The notes beneath the pieces were generated by a model. The model was given only the letters and a program-made list of their open reading frames with translations, ran no database searches and was not told the DNA's origin. From Pseudobutyrivibrio ruminis CF1b (GTDB lineage Bacteria > Bacillota > Clostridia > Lachnospirales > Lachnospiraceae), in NCBI RefSeq assembly GCF_000424005.1, contig NZ_AUJB01000002.1:30048-94047 (forward strand): DNA of 64,000 nucleotides, in the 5' to 3' direction. A program made the translations under genes and the position numbers. Positions 54,010-62,151 of the stretch are shown here, one piece after another. Numbering within the stretch: the first letter of the stretch is position 1; each line of letters begins with the position of its first letter.

Positions 54010-55507
54010 CTACATAACTCCTTGCATTCTTTATTATTTCTATAGGATACTTTAAATATTCTAACAGGGCTATGGCATTTTTGCTACTAGAAATACCCAA
54101 ATGTATCTTATAGTCGAAAAATATCTCATCAGCCTTTATTATACTGTCATAATGATAATTGTCATATCCCTCTATTCCTGTCAGCTCCACATCATGAGTC
54201 GCAAGAAGGAGGTATACCTTCTTATCTGATAAGAATTCCAAAATAGCTTTTGATGCTGCGATTCTTTCTTTAGTGTTTGTTCCCTTTAATATTTCATCTA
54301 TGACAATAAGAAGTGGTTCCTCACAATCCTTGACTTCATCTATGATTCTCTTTATATAATTTGCCTCGCGGTAATAATAGCTTTCTCCAGATTGCACATC
54401 ATCCCTAAGGGCCATACAAGTCATGACCTTCATTTTTGGCATAGCAAACTCCGTGGCGATACAGGTTCTGATAGCCTGCCCCAGTATTGCATTGATTGCC
54501 ACGGCTTTCATAAAGGTAGATTTTCCTGCTGCATTTGGGCCTGTAATTATTACCTTGTTTTCCAACGAAAAATCATTTCCCACAGGTGATTCCAAAAGAG
54601 GATGTGCCACGTTTTTCATTTCTGGATAATCAGAAATTCCAGGCTTGCACCAGTACTTACATCCATCTCTGTACTCTGCCACTGATAAAGCAATATCGAG
54701 CCTACCAATCATCCCCATCAATGTAGATATCTCATCCTTCTTCATAGCCAGTTTCTTAATAACTATGTTGTAAATAGCTATGTCATAGAGTAACACTCCA
54801 TATAGATAATCCATCAAAAGAGATCTTACATCTCCTGCTATGCTTGCGCGACGTCTTGAAATAACACCTACTAAAATTCTGTTTATACCACCAAGTGCTT
54901 TTATAGTTTCACGTTCTTTATCAGTAACGTATTTACGAATTTCCTGATTCTTATTTAACTGAGTTGCCACTGTGTAAATATCTTTAAAGGATGTAAGAGT
55001 ATTTAAATAGATTTCGTATTTCTGCTTCACCATAAAATAAAAGGCAAAATTCACTGCTACATTTACACCTAAGGCAGCAAGAAAATAACTGCCTCCTGTA
55101 ATAAGTGCTAATAATCCAAATATTAAAAGTGTTGCTTGCAAAAGGTAAATCACATATCCATGTTCAATAAGCATCAGCTCGCTGTCCTGTAATATTTCAT
55201 AAAGATAATATCTCTCGTGACATTTTCCTATTCTATTGATTTTATCAGTAAGACTTTTTTTGAATTTGGTGTTCTGAGAGATTTCCACTGCTACATCATC
55301 TGCAAATTCATTCTGTCCACAATGTAGACTGTGATATAAAAGCTGTTCACCAATAAAACTTTTCGTATGATTTACTTCAAGGAACACTTCATCCATTTCA
55401 AGATCGTTCCAGGTAATCTCATCCACCATGCCAGAATTCATTCTGTCATGCATTCTTCTAATATCTTTTAATCTGCTTTCTGCTTCGTAATATTTTCTTT
55501 CTGACAT
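53987..55507 (-). CDS. MutS-like ATPase with membrane segments
   Basis: 506 residues. The C-terminal third is a MutS domain V ATPase: Walker A ITGPNAAGKSTFMKA, DDVQSGESYYYREANYI, Walker B PLLIVIDEILKGTNTKER and LLATHDVEL. It lacks the mismatch-binding domain I. About residues 120-165 contain two hydrophobic helices (YVIYLLQATLLIFGLLALIT and YFLAALGVNVAVNFAFYF). Such membrane MutS-like proteins are widespread but uncharacterised. Start ATG with AGGAGG, which is part of the 55511-55537 hairpin. Confidence 0.85.
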   Translation of the reverse strand: MSERKYYEAESRLKDIRRMHDRMNSGMVDEITWNDLEMDEVFLEVNHTKSFIGEQLLYHSLHCGQNEFADDVAVEISQNTKFKKSLTDKINRIGKCHERYYLYEILQDSELMLIEHGYVIYLLQATLLIFGLLALITGGSYFLAALGVNVAVNFAFYFMVKQKYEIYLNTLTSFKDIYTVATQLNKNQEIRKYVTDKERETIKALGGINRILVGVISRRRASIAGDVRSLLMDYLYGVLLYDIAIYNIVIKKLAMKKDEISTLMGMIGRLDIALSVAEYRDGCKYWCKPGISDYPEMKNVAHPLLESPVGNDFSLENKVIITGPNAAGKSTFMKAVAINAILGQAIRTCIATEFAMPKMKVMTCMALRDDVQSGESYYYREANYIKRIIDEVKDCEEPLLIVIDEILKGTNTKERIAASKAILEFLSDKKVYLLLATHDVELTGIEGYDNYHYDSIIKADEIFFDYKIHLGISSSKNAIALLEYLKYPIEIIKNARSYVDENRRSV

Positions 55508-55510
55508 AAA

Positions 55511-55537
55511 AAAATCCTCCTATTTGAGGAGGATTTT
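55511..55537 (-). terminator. Hairpin that is both terminator and Shine-Dalgarno clamp
   Basis: Perfect 10-bp arms AAAATCCTCC (55511-55520) and GGAGGATTTT (55528-55537), 7-nt loop, followed on the minus strand by extra T residues and the ATG at 55507. The mRNA 3' arm contains AGGAGG, the ribosome binding site of the MutS-like gene. Confidence 0.75.
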
Positions 55538-55559
55538 AAAGTATGAACCTGGTTTAGAG

Positions 55560-55808
55560 TCAAGTATTTTCTTCATTTTCTGTGTTAATTCCGTAAGCTT
55601 TTCTCATCCAAGGTGCTACAACGTACAGTATGATCAATATCACAAAAAATTGCAGACCTGATATCACTGTGTCATAAAGTGAAAACTCATGCTTCAAGAT
55701 AAAATCCATTACCACAGTAAATAAACTCATACCAACTGAAACTGTAGCTGCTTTGATTATTATCTGTTTAAAGATTTTTTTATTTAGTTTAAATTTCTCA
55801 AGCTTCAT
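55560..55808 (-). CDS. Small two-helix membrane protein
   Basis: 82 residues with two hydrophobic helices (IIIKAATVSVGMSLFTVVMD and VISGLQFFVILIILYVVAPW) and a basic N-terminus. No family recognised. It starts 2 nt after the anti-sigma gene and belongs to the ECF operon. Confidence 0.75.
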   Translation of the reverse strand: MKLEKFKLNKKIFKQIIIKAATVSVGMSLFTVVMDFILKHEFSLYDTVISGLQFFVILIILYVVAPWMRKAYGINTENEENT

Positions 55809-55810
55809 AA

Positions 55811-57229
55811 TTATTCTCCATCGTAAACTGTTAATCCGTCATCTCCTGGAAACTGATGAGCGTAAATTGAAAAATATTCCCATGTATTAGTTCCACTGTC
55901 ATCATATGATTTTCTATCTTTTTTCAGATAATCTTTGTATCGTCTTAATATCTCATCATCAGGATATTTTACTAATACATAGGTAATCATGTGATTCTCT
56001 TCATCCAGAAGCGCATATTCATATGTTCCACAGTTACCATCTGCTGCAATATATGCAGGATAGTTATACATGGAATCATCATACATGATTTCCTGAGTAA
56101 TTTCATCCTCTTTTTTAGAAATTTGAGTTTTTATTGTACAACTTATCTTGGAAAGTCTCTCCACCTCAGCCTCGTAATCACTCTCACTATATGTAGCATT
56201 TAAGAACACAATGCCAGATGTGCTGGCTAAATCAGTATGAAGTCTTTCAGTATATGAACCCTCCTGAACCTTTTTAACGTCCTCTGGAAATACCATGAAG
56301 TAAGAATGCAAATCTACATGATTTTCATCGATTAGCTTCTGCTTGTCGTAGGCACTAAGACCATGTACACCTGACGTTCCCACTGGCTCAAATGTCTTAT
56401 TCTTCATCTTCTCGTGATATGGATTTGTAGCTGAGGCATCAAAGCCTTCCAGTAGGTACTCCTCTGGAATATATTTTTCATATTTCAAATCCATGAAATA
56501 ATTACAGAAGACCTGTTCAGCATAAATTATGCGCCCCTTGCCATCTGTCATGGCATAAATAAATCCGTGATAATCATCAGCATCCATGGCAAGAATCTGA
56601 TAATCCTTCTCTCCAGTCACACCATAGATTCCAAAGTAATCATCATGTTCCTTTGACTCCAGGCGGGTAAGCTCTTTTTCGTAAGCCTCTAAATCATAAT
56701 CTACTACAAGGTATCCTACATACTGAGCATCCCATGGATTGTAATAAACCAGCTTATAGTCTGCCACATTCATATCATCAGTGATTTTTCCTGGCCAGAT
56801 ATCTTCATCCATACCCCAGCGAGTCCTGTATTCCTCTTCTGCATTAGGGCCTGAACGATACTTTTCATAATCCTCAATATCTGTATGCGTTCGTACTCTA
56901 CCGTCCACTAAAAATAGCACAAGCAAAAAGATAACCAGCCCAGTTGATGGGATTGCAAGTATAGCTCCTAAAATAATCAAAACTACCTTTATAGCTTTTT
57001 TTACAAGTCCCTTCCATGAAGCCTCCATGGCCTCCGCCATTTTCTTTTCCTGCTTTTCATCAAATGCTGCTAGCTCCACAACATCCGCTGAACACATCTT
57101 CTTATAATATTCTCTGCAGGCCTCACATTCATTTAAATGTTCGTTAACAACTTTCTTTGTATCATCACTACACACATCATCATGAAATAGAGGTAACAAA
57201 TCTTTTATTACGTCACATGAATATTTCAT
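55811..57229 (-). CDS. Zinc-finger anti-sigma factor-like membrane protein
   Basis: 472 residues. The N-terminal domain has the zf-HC2 anti-sigma motif HLNECEACREYY (HxxxCxxC). One membrane helix (about 83-108, VVLIILGAILAIPSTGLVIF). The large extracellular part (about 110-472) is of unknown fold and is the likely sensor. Overlaps the sigma gene by 4 nt. Confidence 0.85.
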   Translation of the reverse strand: MKYSCDVIKDLLPLFHDDVCSDDTKKVVNEHLNECEACREYYKKMCSADVVELAAFDEKQEKKMAEAMEASWKGLVKKAIKVVLIILGAILAIPSTGLVIFLLVLFLVDGRVRTHTDIEDYEKYRSGPNAEEEYRTRWGMDEDIWPGKITDDMNVADYKLVYYNPWDAQYVGYLVVDYDLEAYEKELTRLESKEHDDYFGIYGVTGEKDYQILAMDADDYHGFIYAMTDGKGRIIYAEQVFCNYFMDLKYEKYIPEEYLLEGFDASATNPYHEKMKNKTFEPVGTSGVHGLSAYDKQKLIDENHVDLHSYFMVFPEDVKKVQEGSYTERLHTDLASTSGIVFLNATYSESDYEAEVERLSKISCTIKTQISKKEDEITQEIMYDDSMYNYPAYIAADGNCGTYEYALLDEENHMITYVLVKYPDDEILRRYKDYLKKDRKSYDDSGTNTWEYFSIYAHQFPGDDGLTVYDGE

Positions 57230-57708
57230 TGTATTTCCTCCTGAATCTTAAGCTTAGCTCTGTGGAAGGTAACTCTGGCCCAACTTTCTGTCTTGCCATG
57301 TATCTTTCCAATCTCCGCAAAGGATAATTCCCCAAATGCTCTCATCCAAAACACCTCTTTATAAGGCTCCGGAATAAGATGTAAAACCTCGTGAATTTTT
57401 AGAGCTAATTGTTTGTTTTCAATTATCTCTTCAACATTCAATACATCGGGAGTATTACTAAGTTCCGTTTCGTTTTCAGAGCTGAACCTTTCCTCCTTTT
57501 TTCTTTGAGTAAAATATAGATTCTTTGCAATCTGGAATAACCAAACACTCAGCTTGCAGTCGCCTCTATATCCATCAATGCCTTTTAGGGCTCGGAAGAA
57601 GGTTTCCTGTGTAATCTCTTCCGCCAGGTCTGAGTTACTACAAAGACTCATTACAAAGCGATAGACTTGCGGATAATACAATTTATATATTTCCTCAAAT
57701 TCCTTCAC
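57226..57708 (-). CDS. ECF RNA polymerase sigma factor
   Basis: 160 residues. Region 2: YYPQVYRFVMSLCSNSDLAEEITQETFFRAL (core DLAEEITQETF), and region 4: PYKEVFWMRAFGELSFAEIGKIHGKTESW (core LSFAEIGKIHGKT). It should drive transcription of its own locus when the membrane anti-sigma releases it. First gene of a run that continues through the 82-residue protein to the hairpin before the MutS-like gene. Confidence 0.93.
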   Translation of the reverse strand: MKEFEEIYKLYYPQVYRFVMSLCSNSDLAEEITQETFFRALKGIDGYRGDCKLSVWLFQIAKNLYFTQRKKEERFSSENETELSNTPDVLNVEEIIENKQLALKIHEVLHLIPEPYKEVFWMRAFGELSFAEIGKIHGKTESWARVTFHRAKLKIQEEIQ

Positions 57709-57789
57709 ACATTTCTTCTCCTTTGTTTGTTTTATATCTATAAGACTCAGTCATGTGACTTTCGTTACAAAAATTTCAAAAAATTTTAA

Positions 57790-57832
57790 AAGGTTGATGC
57801 GAGCCTACTTTATCAGCTCAATCATCAACCTT
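57790..57832 (-). terminator. Terminator-like cruciform after the HipA-like kinase
   Basis: Perfect 10-bp arms AAGGTTGATG (57790-57799) / CATCAACCTT (57823-57832) with an inner GAGC/GCTC stem. The minus strand continues TTTTAAAATTTTTT. Confidence 0.75.
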
Positions 57833-57876
57833 ACATTTTTAACCACTCTTTAATCAAGCATTTTAAATTTTTGATT

Positions 57877-58635
57877 TCACTTTTTAATAATCCCTATCAA
57901 CGAATAAAGCCTATCATAAACCGTATCTTCCCCGGAAATTTTTTCCCTTAAAAAGGACTCTATCCTATCATAATCAAATTCAAAAGAACGATATTTTCTC
58001 AAATAGCTATCATTCAAATCGAAGCTTCCGCTGAAAGCTTTTGCAAAGGCTTTCTTCTTATTCTCTGTCATTGCTTTCTCTTGCGAATACCGTTTATTTC
58101 CTACAAAAAGGCTCTTACCATTATCAAATATGGGTGCTGGTCTAAATCTTTTCCCATCATAGATTAACCCCAAATTATTAAAATGCCTGTCCTCATTTAG
58201 GATTAACGCATCCACAGCAAAGGTATTTGCTAAATACTCTCTCAAATCAACTTTGGCATTTTTATCCATAAACTCAAGGACATAATCTATAGCCTCATCA
58301 TAATCCATCCTTGCTGTTACTGTTGCTAAATCGCCACCCTGAATATTGGAATAAAGTCTATACAGAGTAATGAAGCTCTCATTAGGCTGCAAAAAGTTTT
58401 CACTCATACATCCAAATTCATCGTTAATTTTGATTTGACTATATTTAACATAGTCTTTATCTGGCAAATTTGTTAGCGTCAATATGTCAGATACAAGTTC
58501 CTCAACCTGACCTTCTCCACCATACCGATCGATTTTATACCAATTATTATCTTTGAAATATTTAATCTGAGTTCCATCACTTGTACCAGATTCCATAACA
58601 AGATATTCTGGACCAATTTCTATCTTAGGAAGCAT
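57877..58635 (-). CDS. HipA-like serine/threonine kinase lacking the N-terminal subdomain (HipT-like)
   Basis: 252 residues. HipA-fold kinase: Gly-rich segment SGTSDGTQIKYF, then NWYKID with the likely ATP-binding Lys; catalytic loop LNEDRHFNNLGL (Asp and Asn), and metal-binding FDNGKSL in place of DFG. HipA is normally about 430 residues; here the N-terminal subdomain 1 is absent, as in HipT of HipBST systems. It overlaps the upstream HTH gene by 11 nt. By family it would phosphorylate a protein target, such as an aminoacyl-tRNA synthetase in HipA, or some other substrate. Confidence 0.8.
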   Translation of the reverse strand: MLPKIEIGPEYLVMESGTSDGTQIKYFKDNNWYKIDRYGGEGQVEELVSDILTLTNLPDKDYVKYSQIKINDEFGCMSENFLQPNESFITLYRLYSNIQGGDLATVTARMDYDEAIDYVLEFMDKNAKVDLREYLANTFAVDALILNEDRHFNNLGLIYDGKRFRPAPIFDNGKSLFVGNKRYSQEKAMTENKKKAFAKAFSGSFDLNDSYLRKYRSFEFDYDRIESFLREKISGEDTVYDRLYSLIGIIKK

Positions 58636-59197
58636 TCTTTTTCCTCAACAAATCCGCATAGCAGATTGTCTCTCCTTCGAATTTAAACCAAGTTTTGTCT
58701 TGAACCATTTTTCCATGAGTTATCATGCAGATTTTATAGGGGTTAAACTCATCAAGACCAATCATTTTTAAAACCTCTTTAATATCTGGCCTGTGCTCAT
58801 CCCAACAACGACGTCTTAATATCTCTCCAAATTCAAACCTGCTAATCTCATCCTTATAAAAAATCTGTTTTATTGGATTTACATCAAAGCGCTGAATCTT
58901 TACAGTAGTTTCACCAACGCGAATCGATGCAATAACCTCATCTTCCCACATAAGCAAGAAATCCTTTATAGGCTGCCCATTATCTTTTTGAGTAAACTGA
59001 ATAAAAAGCTCGTCCATGCTTATTCCCAAAACTCTGGCAATCCTATATAAGCTTTCAGTCTTGGCATCTGTAATACTCTTTTTACCAGTAAACAAATTAT
59101 AGATAGTAGAATACGCAACCCCAGAGCGCTCACTCAATGTATGTAAATTTAAATGGCAATTATTAAGTTTATCATTTAATAATATATCTTTATTCAT
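58625..59197 (-). CDS. HTH protein with HipA-N-like C-terminal domain (HipB-HipS-like fusion)
   Basis: 190 residues. Residues about 1-67 form an XRE/lambda-type HTH (LHTLSERSGVAYSTIYNLFTG, core SGVAYSTIYNLF). Residues about 75-190 contain DFLLMWEDEVIASIRVGE and RRRCWDEHRPDIKEVLKMIG, then a conserved-looking end LDEFNPYKICMITHGKMVQD. The first of these resembles the start of HipA N-terminal subdomain 1. Upstream partner of the HipA-like kinase, probably antitoxin and autorepressor. Confidence 0.7.
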   Translation of the reverse strand: MNKDILLNDKLNNCHLNLHTLSERSGVAYSTIYNLFTGKKSITDAKTESLYRIARVLGISMDELFIQFTQKDNGQPIKDFLLMWEDEVIASIRVGETTVKIQRFDVNPIKQIFYKDEISRFEFGEILRRRCWDEHRPDIKEVLKMIGLDEFNPYKICMITHGKMVQDKTWFKFEGETICYADLLRKKNAS

Positions 59198-59236
59198 ATG
59201 ATTATATTATCGCAGCTGCGATAAAATTTCAATGAC

Positions 59237-60532
59237 CTACTCTACCATCTGCCCATAGAAAAGCACTTCATTCTCAGCATTTTCAAGTTCTGTATATACG
59301 ATAAACTTGAAAGGCTCGTCAGCGTGGAACTCTTTTATCTCTGGTTCTTCTGTAGGCATTGCTGCTGACTCCACCATCATGATGGCTGTTACTGCAGCCG
59401 CCTCAAGACCTTCTTCATCTGTCTTGATTTTTGTCTTCTGGATGATTTCATCAATCATAACGTCATCATCTGTCATATCTGAGAAATCTGCTCCTCCACC
59501 AAAGGCCGATGTAGCTCCTCGGCTATTGAGATAGCCAATCATAATATCTTTTCCAAATTCGCTATCGATATCCATCTTTGGAAGCTTTACATCAACTGTA
59601 CAACGCTGGGCATTTTTCATAGCGTTGTCTAAATCAGATATATTTCCAAGAACAAATGCAGTTTTTACACCATACTTCAAAGGAAGGATTACCAGCTTTC
59701 CACCGTCTTCCTCATAGTAGTAGAACTCATTAGTCTGGTTCATGAAATCCTTCTTAACTTTGCTTCCATCAAAAGTCTTAAATTCGTCTTCTTTAGTCGA
59801 ATACTCTTCAAATTCTTCCATCCATGGTGCTCTCAAATAAAGAGCATTAGCAAGAATTAATTTGTAATCATCTAATTTGTCAGCAAGCTTTTCTATCTGG
59901 CCGTTTGTAGACTCATTTACCCAAAAATTTACAGAATCTGTAAGTTTTTCACCTGGTAATGAAGCGGCAGTAGCATCATAGTTTTTTGCCACCTTATCAA
60001 TATATTCCTTCTTAAATTCTCCACCGCGGCTTTCATTAGCCCAGATAGAATTTACAATTTTAAAGGCTCCATCTGGAGTTCCTTCTCCATCTATATAATA
60101 GTCATCGTTTTTCTGAGCTGCCTCTACACTACCCTGATCTGCCTTTAACCAGTCATTAAAATCAACAGTGGCATTGTAAACAAGGTTGTACCACTCATTC
60201 ATCTGCTCTTCATTTTCAAATCCAGCAGCCTTTAATAATTCCTCCTTTGTATCTCCACTTGCTCCTGCAATAGCAAGACACAGTGCTGCCTTATATGATG
60301 TTGGTGAAATCATGTAATTCTGATTTCCATAGTCTTTCTCCAAAAACTGTATAAGTCCTGAATCAAATTCATTCATACCCCCAAGCACCTCAATATTCGT
60401 ATTTACGATTTTATGTTCAGTAGGAATTTCTGTAGCATTTGAAGCTGCATTTGTTGTGGTGTTTCCACATCCTACAAACATCCCCGTCAAAAGTATTCCT
60501 ATTAATAAAGCACTTATCAATCTCTTTTTCAT
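59237..60532 (-). CDS. Serpin-family protease inhibitor, lipoprotein
   Basis: 431 residues. Lipobox MFVGCGN at the N-terminus, so membrane-anchored outside. NYMISPTSYKAALCLAIAGA and VNFWVNESTNGQIEKLAD are serpin blocks; the hinge and reactive-centre loop lie in TDEEGLEAAAVTAIMMVESA, and FKFIVYTELENAENEVLFYGQ forms the final strands. Small side chains in the hinge indicate an inhibitory serpin. Target protease unknown. Last gene of the ECF/anti-sigma operon, 14 nt after the anti-sigma gene. One CGTATTTACG box lies in it (60398-60407). Confidence 0.92.
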   Translation of the reverse strand: MKKRLISALLIGILLTGMFVGCGNTTTNAASNATEIPTEHKIVNTNIEVLGGMNEFDSGLIQFLEKDYGNQNYMISPTSYKAALCLAIAGASGDTKEELLKAAGFENEEQMNEWYNLVYNATVDFNDWLKADQGSVEAAQKNDDYYIDGEGTPDGAFKIVNSIWANESRGGEFKKEYIDKVAKNYDATAASLPGEKLTDSVNFWVNESTNGQIEKLADKLDDYKLILANALYLRAPWMEEFEEYSTKEDEFKTFDGSKVKKDFMNQTNEFYYYEEDGGKLVILPLKYGVKTAFVLGNISDLDNAMKNAQRCTVDVKLPKMDIDSEFGKDIMIGYLNSRGATSAFGGGADFSDMTDDDVMIDEIIQKTKIKTDEEGLEAAAVTAIMMVESAAMPTEEPEIKEFHADEPFKFIVYTELENAENEVLFYGQMVE

Positions 60533-60546
60533 AGCGGTTACCTCCG

Positions 60547-61464
60547 TTATCTAAGTTCAAAAGTCATAACATCCGTTCCATCCTTAAATGCACCAGTTTT
60601 ACTTGATTCATCGTAAACATCGTCAAGTTCATCATACGTATGATATTCTGCCGCCATAATTATATCTGCAGATTCTGTTGTGCCATTCTCATATGTTACA
60701 GTACAGGTTACAGTCACACCATCTAATATCTTATTTATAGCTGGCACTCTGTCCTCTGCGGTATCTGGCTCAAAAATGTCATGGTATAGCTTCTCATCTG
60801 ATGGCACTTCACCTCTTACAACCACTCTAAAATATTTATCTAATTGATCTTCATATGCTACTGTATATTCTTTACCAAATTCAGTTGTTCCATTGGTTTT
60901 ATCTATTTTTCCATCAGCTCCATAGCTATAGTTATAAATTGCCATATCATACTTATCTACAGAGTAGGTAATATTAGCAATGTTCTCGCCCTCCACTATC
61001 AACTGAGGAAGATAGAATTGAAATGCTATTCCATCACTATCTGTTCCACTAAAGCCATAGGTTGTATAATTTGGTCCCAGTTTCAAAGGTACTGTTTTGC
61101 CAGAATCCAAAAGTGTCTTCTCATTTTCTGATGCACAGGCTGTAATGGTAAATCTTCTGGTAGCAGGCGCAGCTCCTTCCACTGACTCACCTTCAATTTC
61201 AGCACCCTTTTCCTCTGGAGCTGATTCAATACTGTATGTCTCAGCTGCAGTCTCATCAAGTGACTCAAACGCACCATCTTCAGCAGGAACATTAGTTATC
61301 AACCTTATTGCACTTCCCGCAACCACTAAAAGACAGATACTTGCGGCAATAACTGCAGCTTTCCTGAAATTTATAATCTTACTTGCAGGTTTATATTCGT
61401 AGTATTTCTGGAGAACTTCGTCATCAATTCCATCCATGCTTTTATATAATTCTTCTTTATTCAT
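60547..61464 (-). CDS. Putative anti-sigma factor, single-pass membrane protein
   Basis: 305 residues. A short cytoplasmic N-terminus (YKSMDGIDDEVLQKYYEYKP), one membrane helix (AAVIAASICLLVVAGSAIRL, about 34-53), then an acidic linker and a beta-rich extracellular domain (YGFSGTDSDGIAFQFYLPQL). Its start overlaps the sigma gene by 4 nt, the usual arrangement of a cognate anti-sigma. Family not named with certainty. Confidence 0.75.
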   Translation of the reverse strand: MNKEELYKSMDGIDDEVLQKYYEYKPASKIINFRKAAVIAASICLLVVAGSAIRLITNVPAEDGAFESLDETAAETYSIESAPEEKGAEIEGESVEGAAPATRRFTITACASENEKTLLDSGKTVPLKLGPNYTTYGFSGTDSDGIAFQFYLPQLIVEGENIANITYSVDKYDMAIYNYSYGADGKIDKTNGTTEFGKEYTVAYEDQLDKYFRVVVRGEVPSDEKLYHDIFEPDTAEDRVPAINKILDGVTVTCTVTYENGTTESADIIMAAEYHTYDELDDVYDESSKTGAFKDGTDVMTFELR

Positions 61465-62024
61465 GATGCTAAATACCCCTCCTTCAAAAGTCTTTTTTGT
61501 AGCTTTGCTCTGATGCGATTTAAAGCAACTGAAACATTATTGTTAGTCATCCCAAGTCGCTTACCAATAGCACTTATGTCTTCGGTATAAAAATATCTGC
61601 CTACAAAAATGAGGGCCTCTTTCTCTGGAAGATTTTTAACGAAATCGTTGATGATAGAAGACAGTTCATTTGCTAAAATTGACTGCTCCACGTTGTGATT
61701 CGCTGGAATACATTCCTGTAACTCATCCAAAACCTCTTCGATATTTCCTCCGCCACGCTTTTTCGCATGGAATTTCTCATATCTGTCAAAGGCAAGATTT
61801 CTGGTTATCTTACCAATAAATATGCGGAATATTTCTGGTCTTGTTGGTGGAATAACATTCCAAACTCTAAGATATGTATCATCCAGACATTCTTCTACAT
61901 CCAACTCGTTCTTCAAAATCTTATCAGCGATTGAAGCGCAGTAATCGCCGTATTTGTAATCGGTCTCCTCAATTGCACGCTCATCTCTTTTGAAATAGAG
62001 CTCAATGATTTCTTCGTCTCTCAT
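61461..62024 (-). CDS. ECF RNA polymerase sigma factor
   Basis: 187 residues from the ATG at 62024 with AAAGGGGGA upstream; the frame extends to 62078 without a site. Region 2 contains LDVEECLDDTYLRVWNVIPP and region 4 contains ISAIGKRLGMTNNNVSVALN. First gene of the sigma/anti-sigma/serpin unit, so it probably drives serpin expression in response to a surface signal. Confidence 0.92.
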   Translation of the reverse strand: MRDEEIIELYFKRDERAIEETDYKYGDYCASIADKILKNELDVEECLDDTYLRVWNVIPPTRPEIFRIFIGKITRNLAFDRYEKFHAKKRGGGNIEEVLDELQECIPANHNVEQSILANELSSIINDFVKNLPEKEALIFVGRYFYTEDISAIGKRLGMTNNNVSVALNRIRAKLQKRLLKEGYLAS

Positions 62025-62111
62025 AGATTCCCCCTTTGTGAATTTGTAAGCCTTACATCTATATAGACGGAAAAACATCTGGTATATTACAAAGATTATA
62101 AAAAAGTTTTC

Positions 62112-62146
62112 AAAAAAAATCGACCATCATAGCGATAGTCGATTTT
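62112..62146 (-). terminator. Intrinsic terminator of the decayed gene at the right end
   Basis: AAAATCGAC / GTCGATTTT stem with an inner ATC/GAT extension, followed on the minus strand by TTTTTTTT. Lies between the decayed gene and the ECF unit. Confidence 0.85.
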
Positions 62147-62151
62147 CGTTA

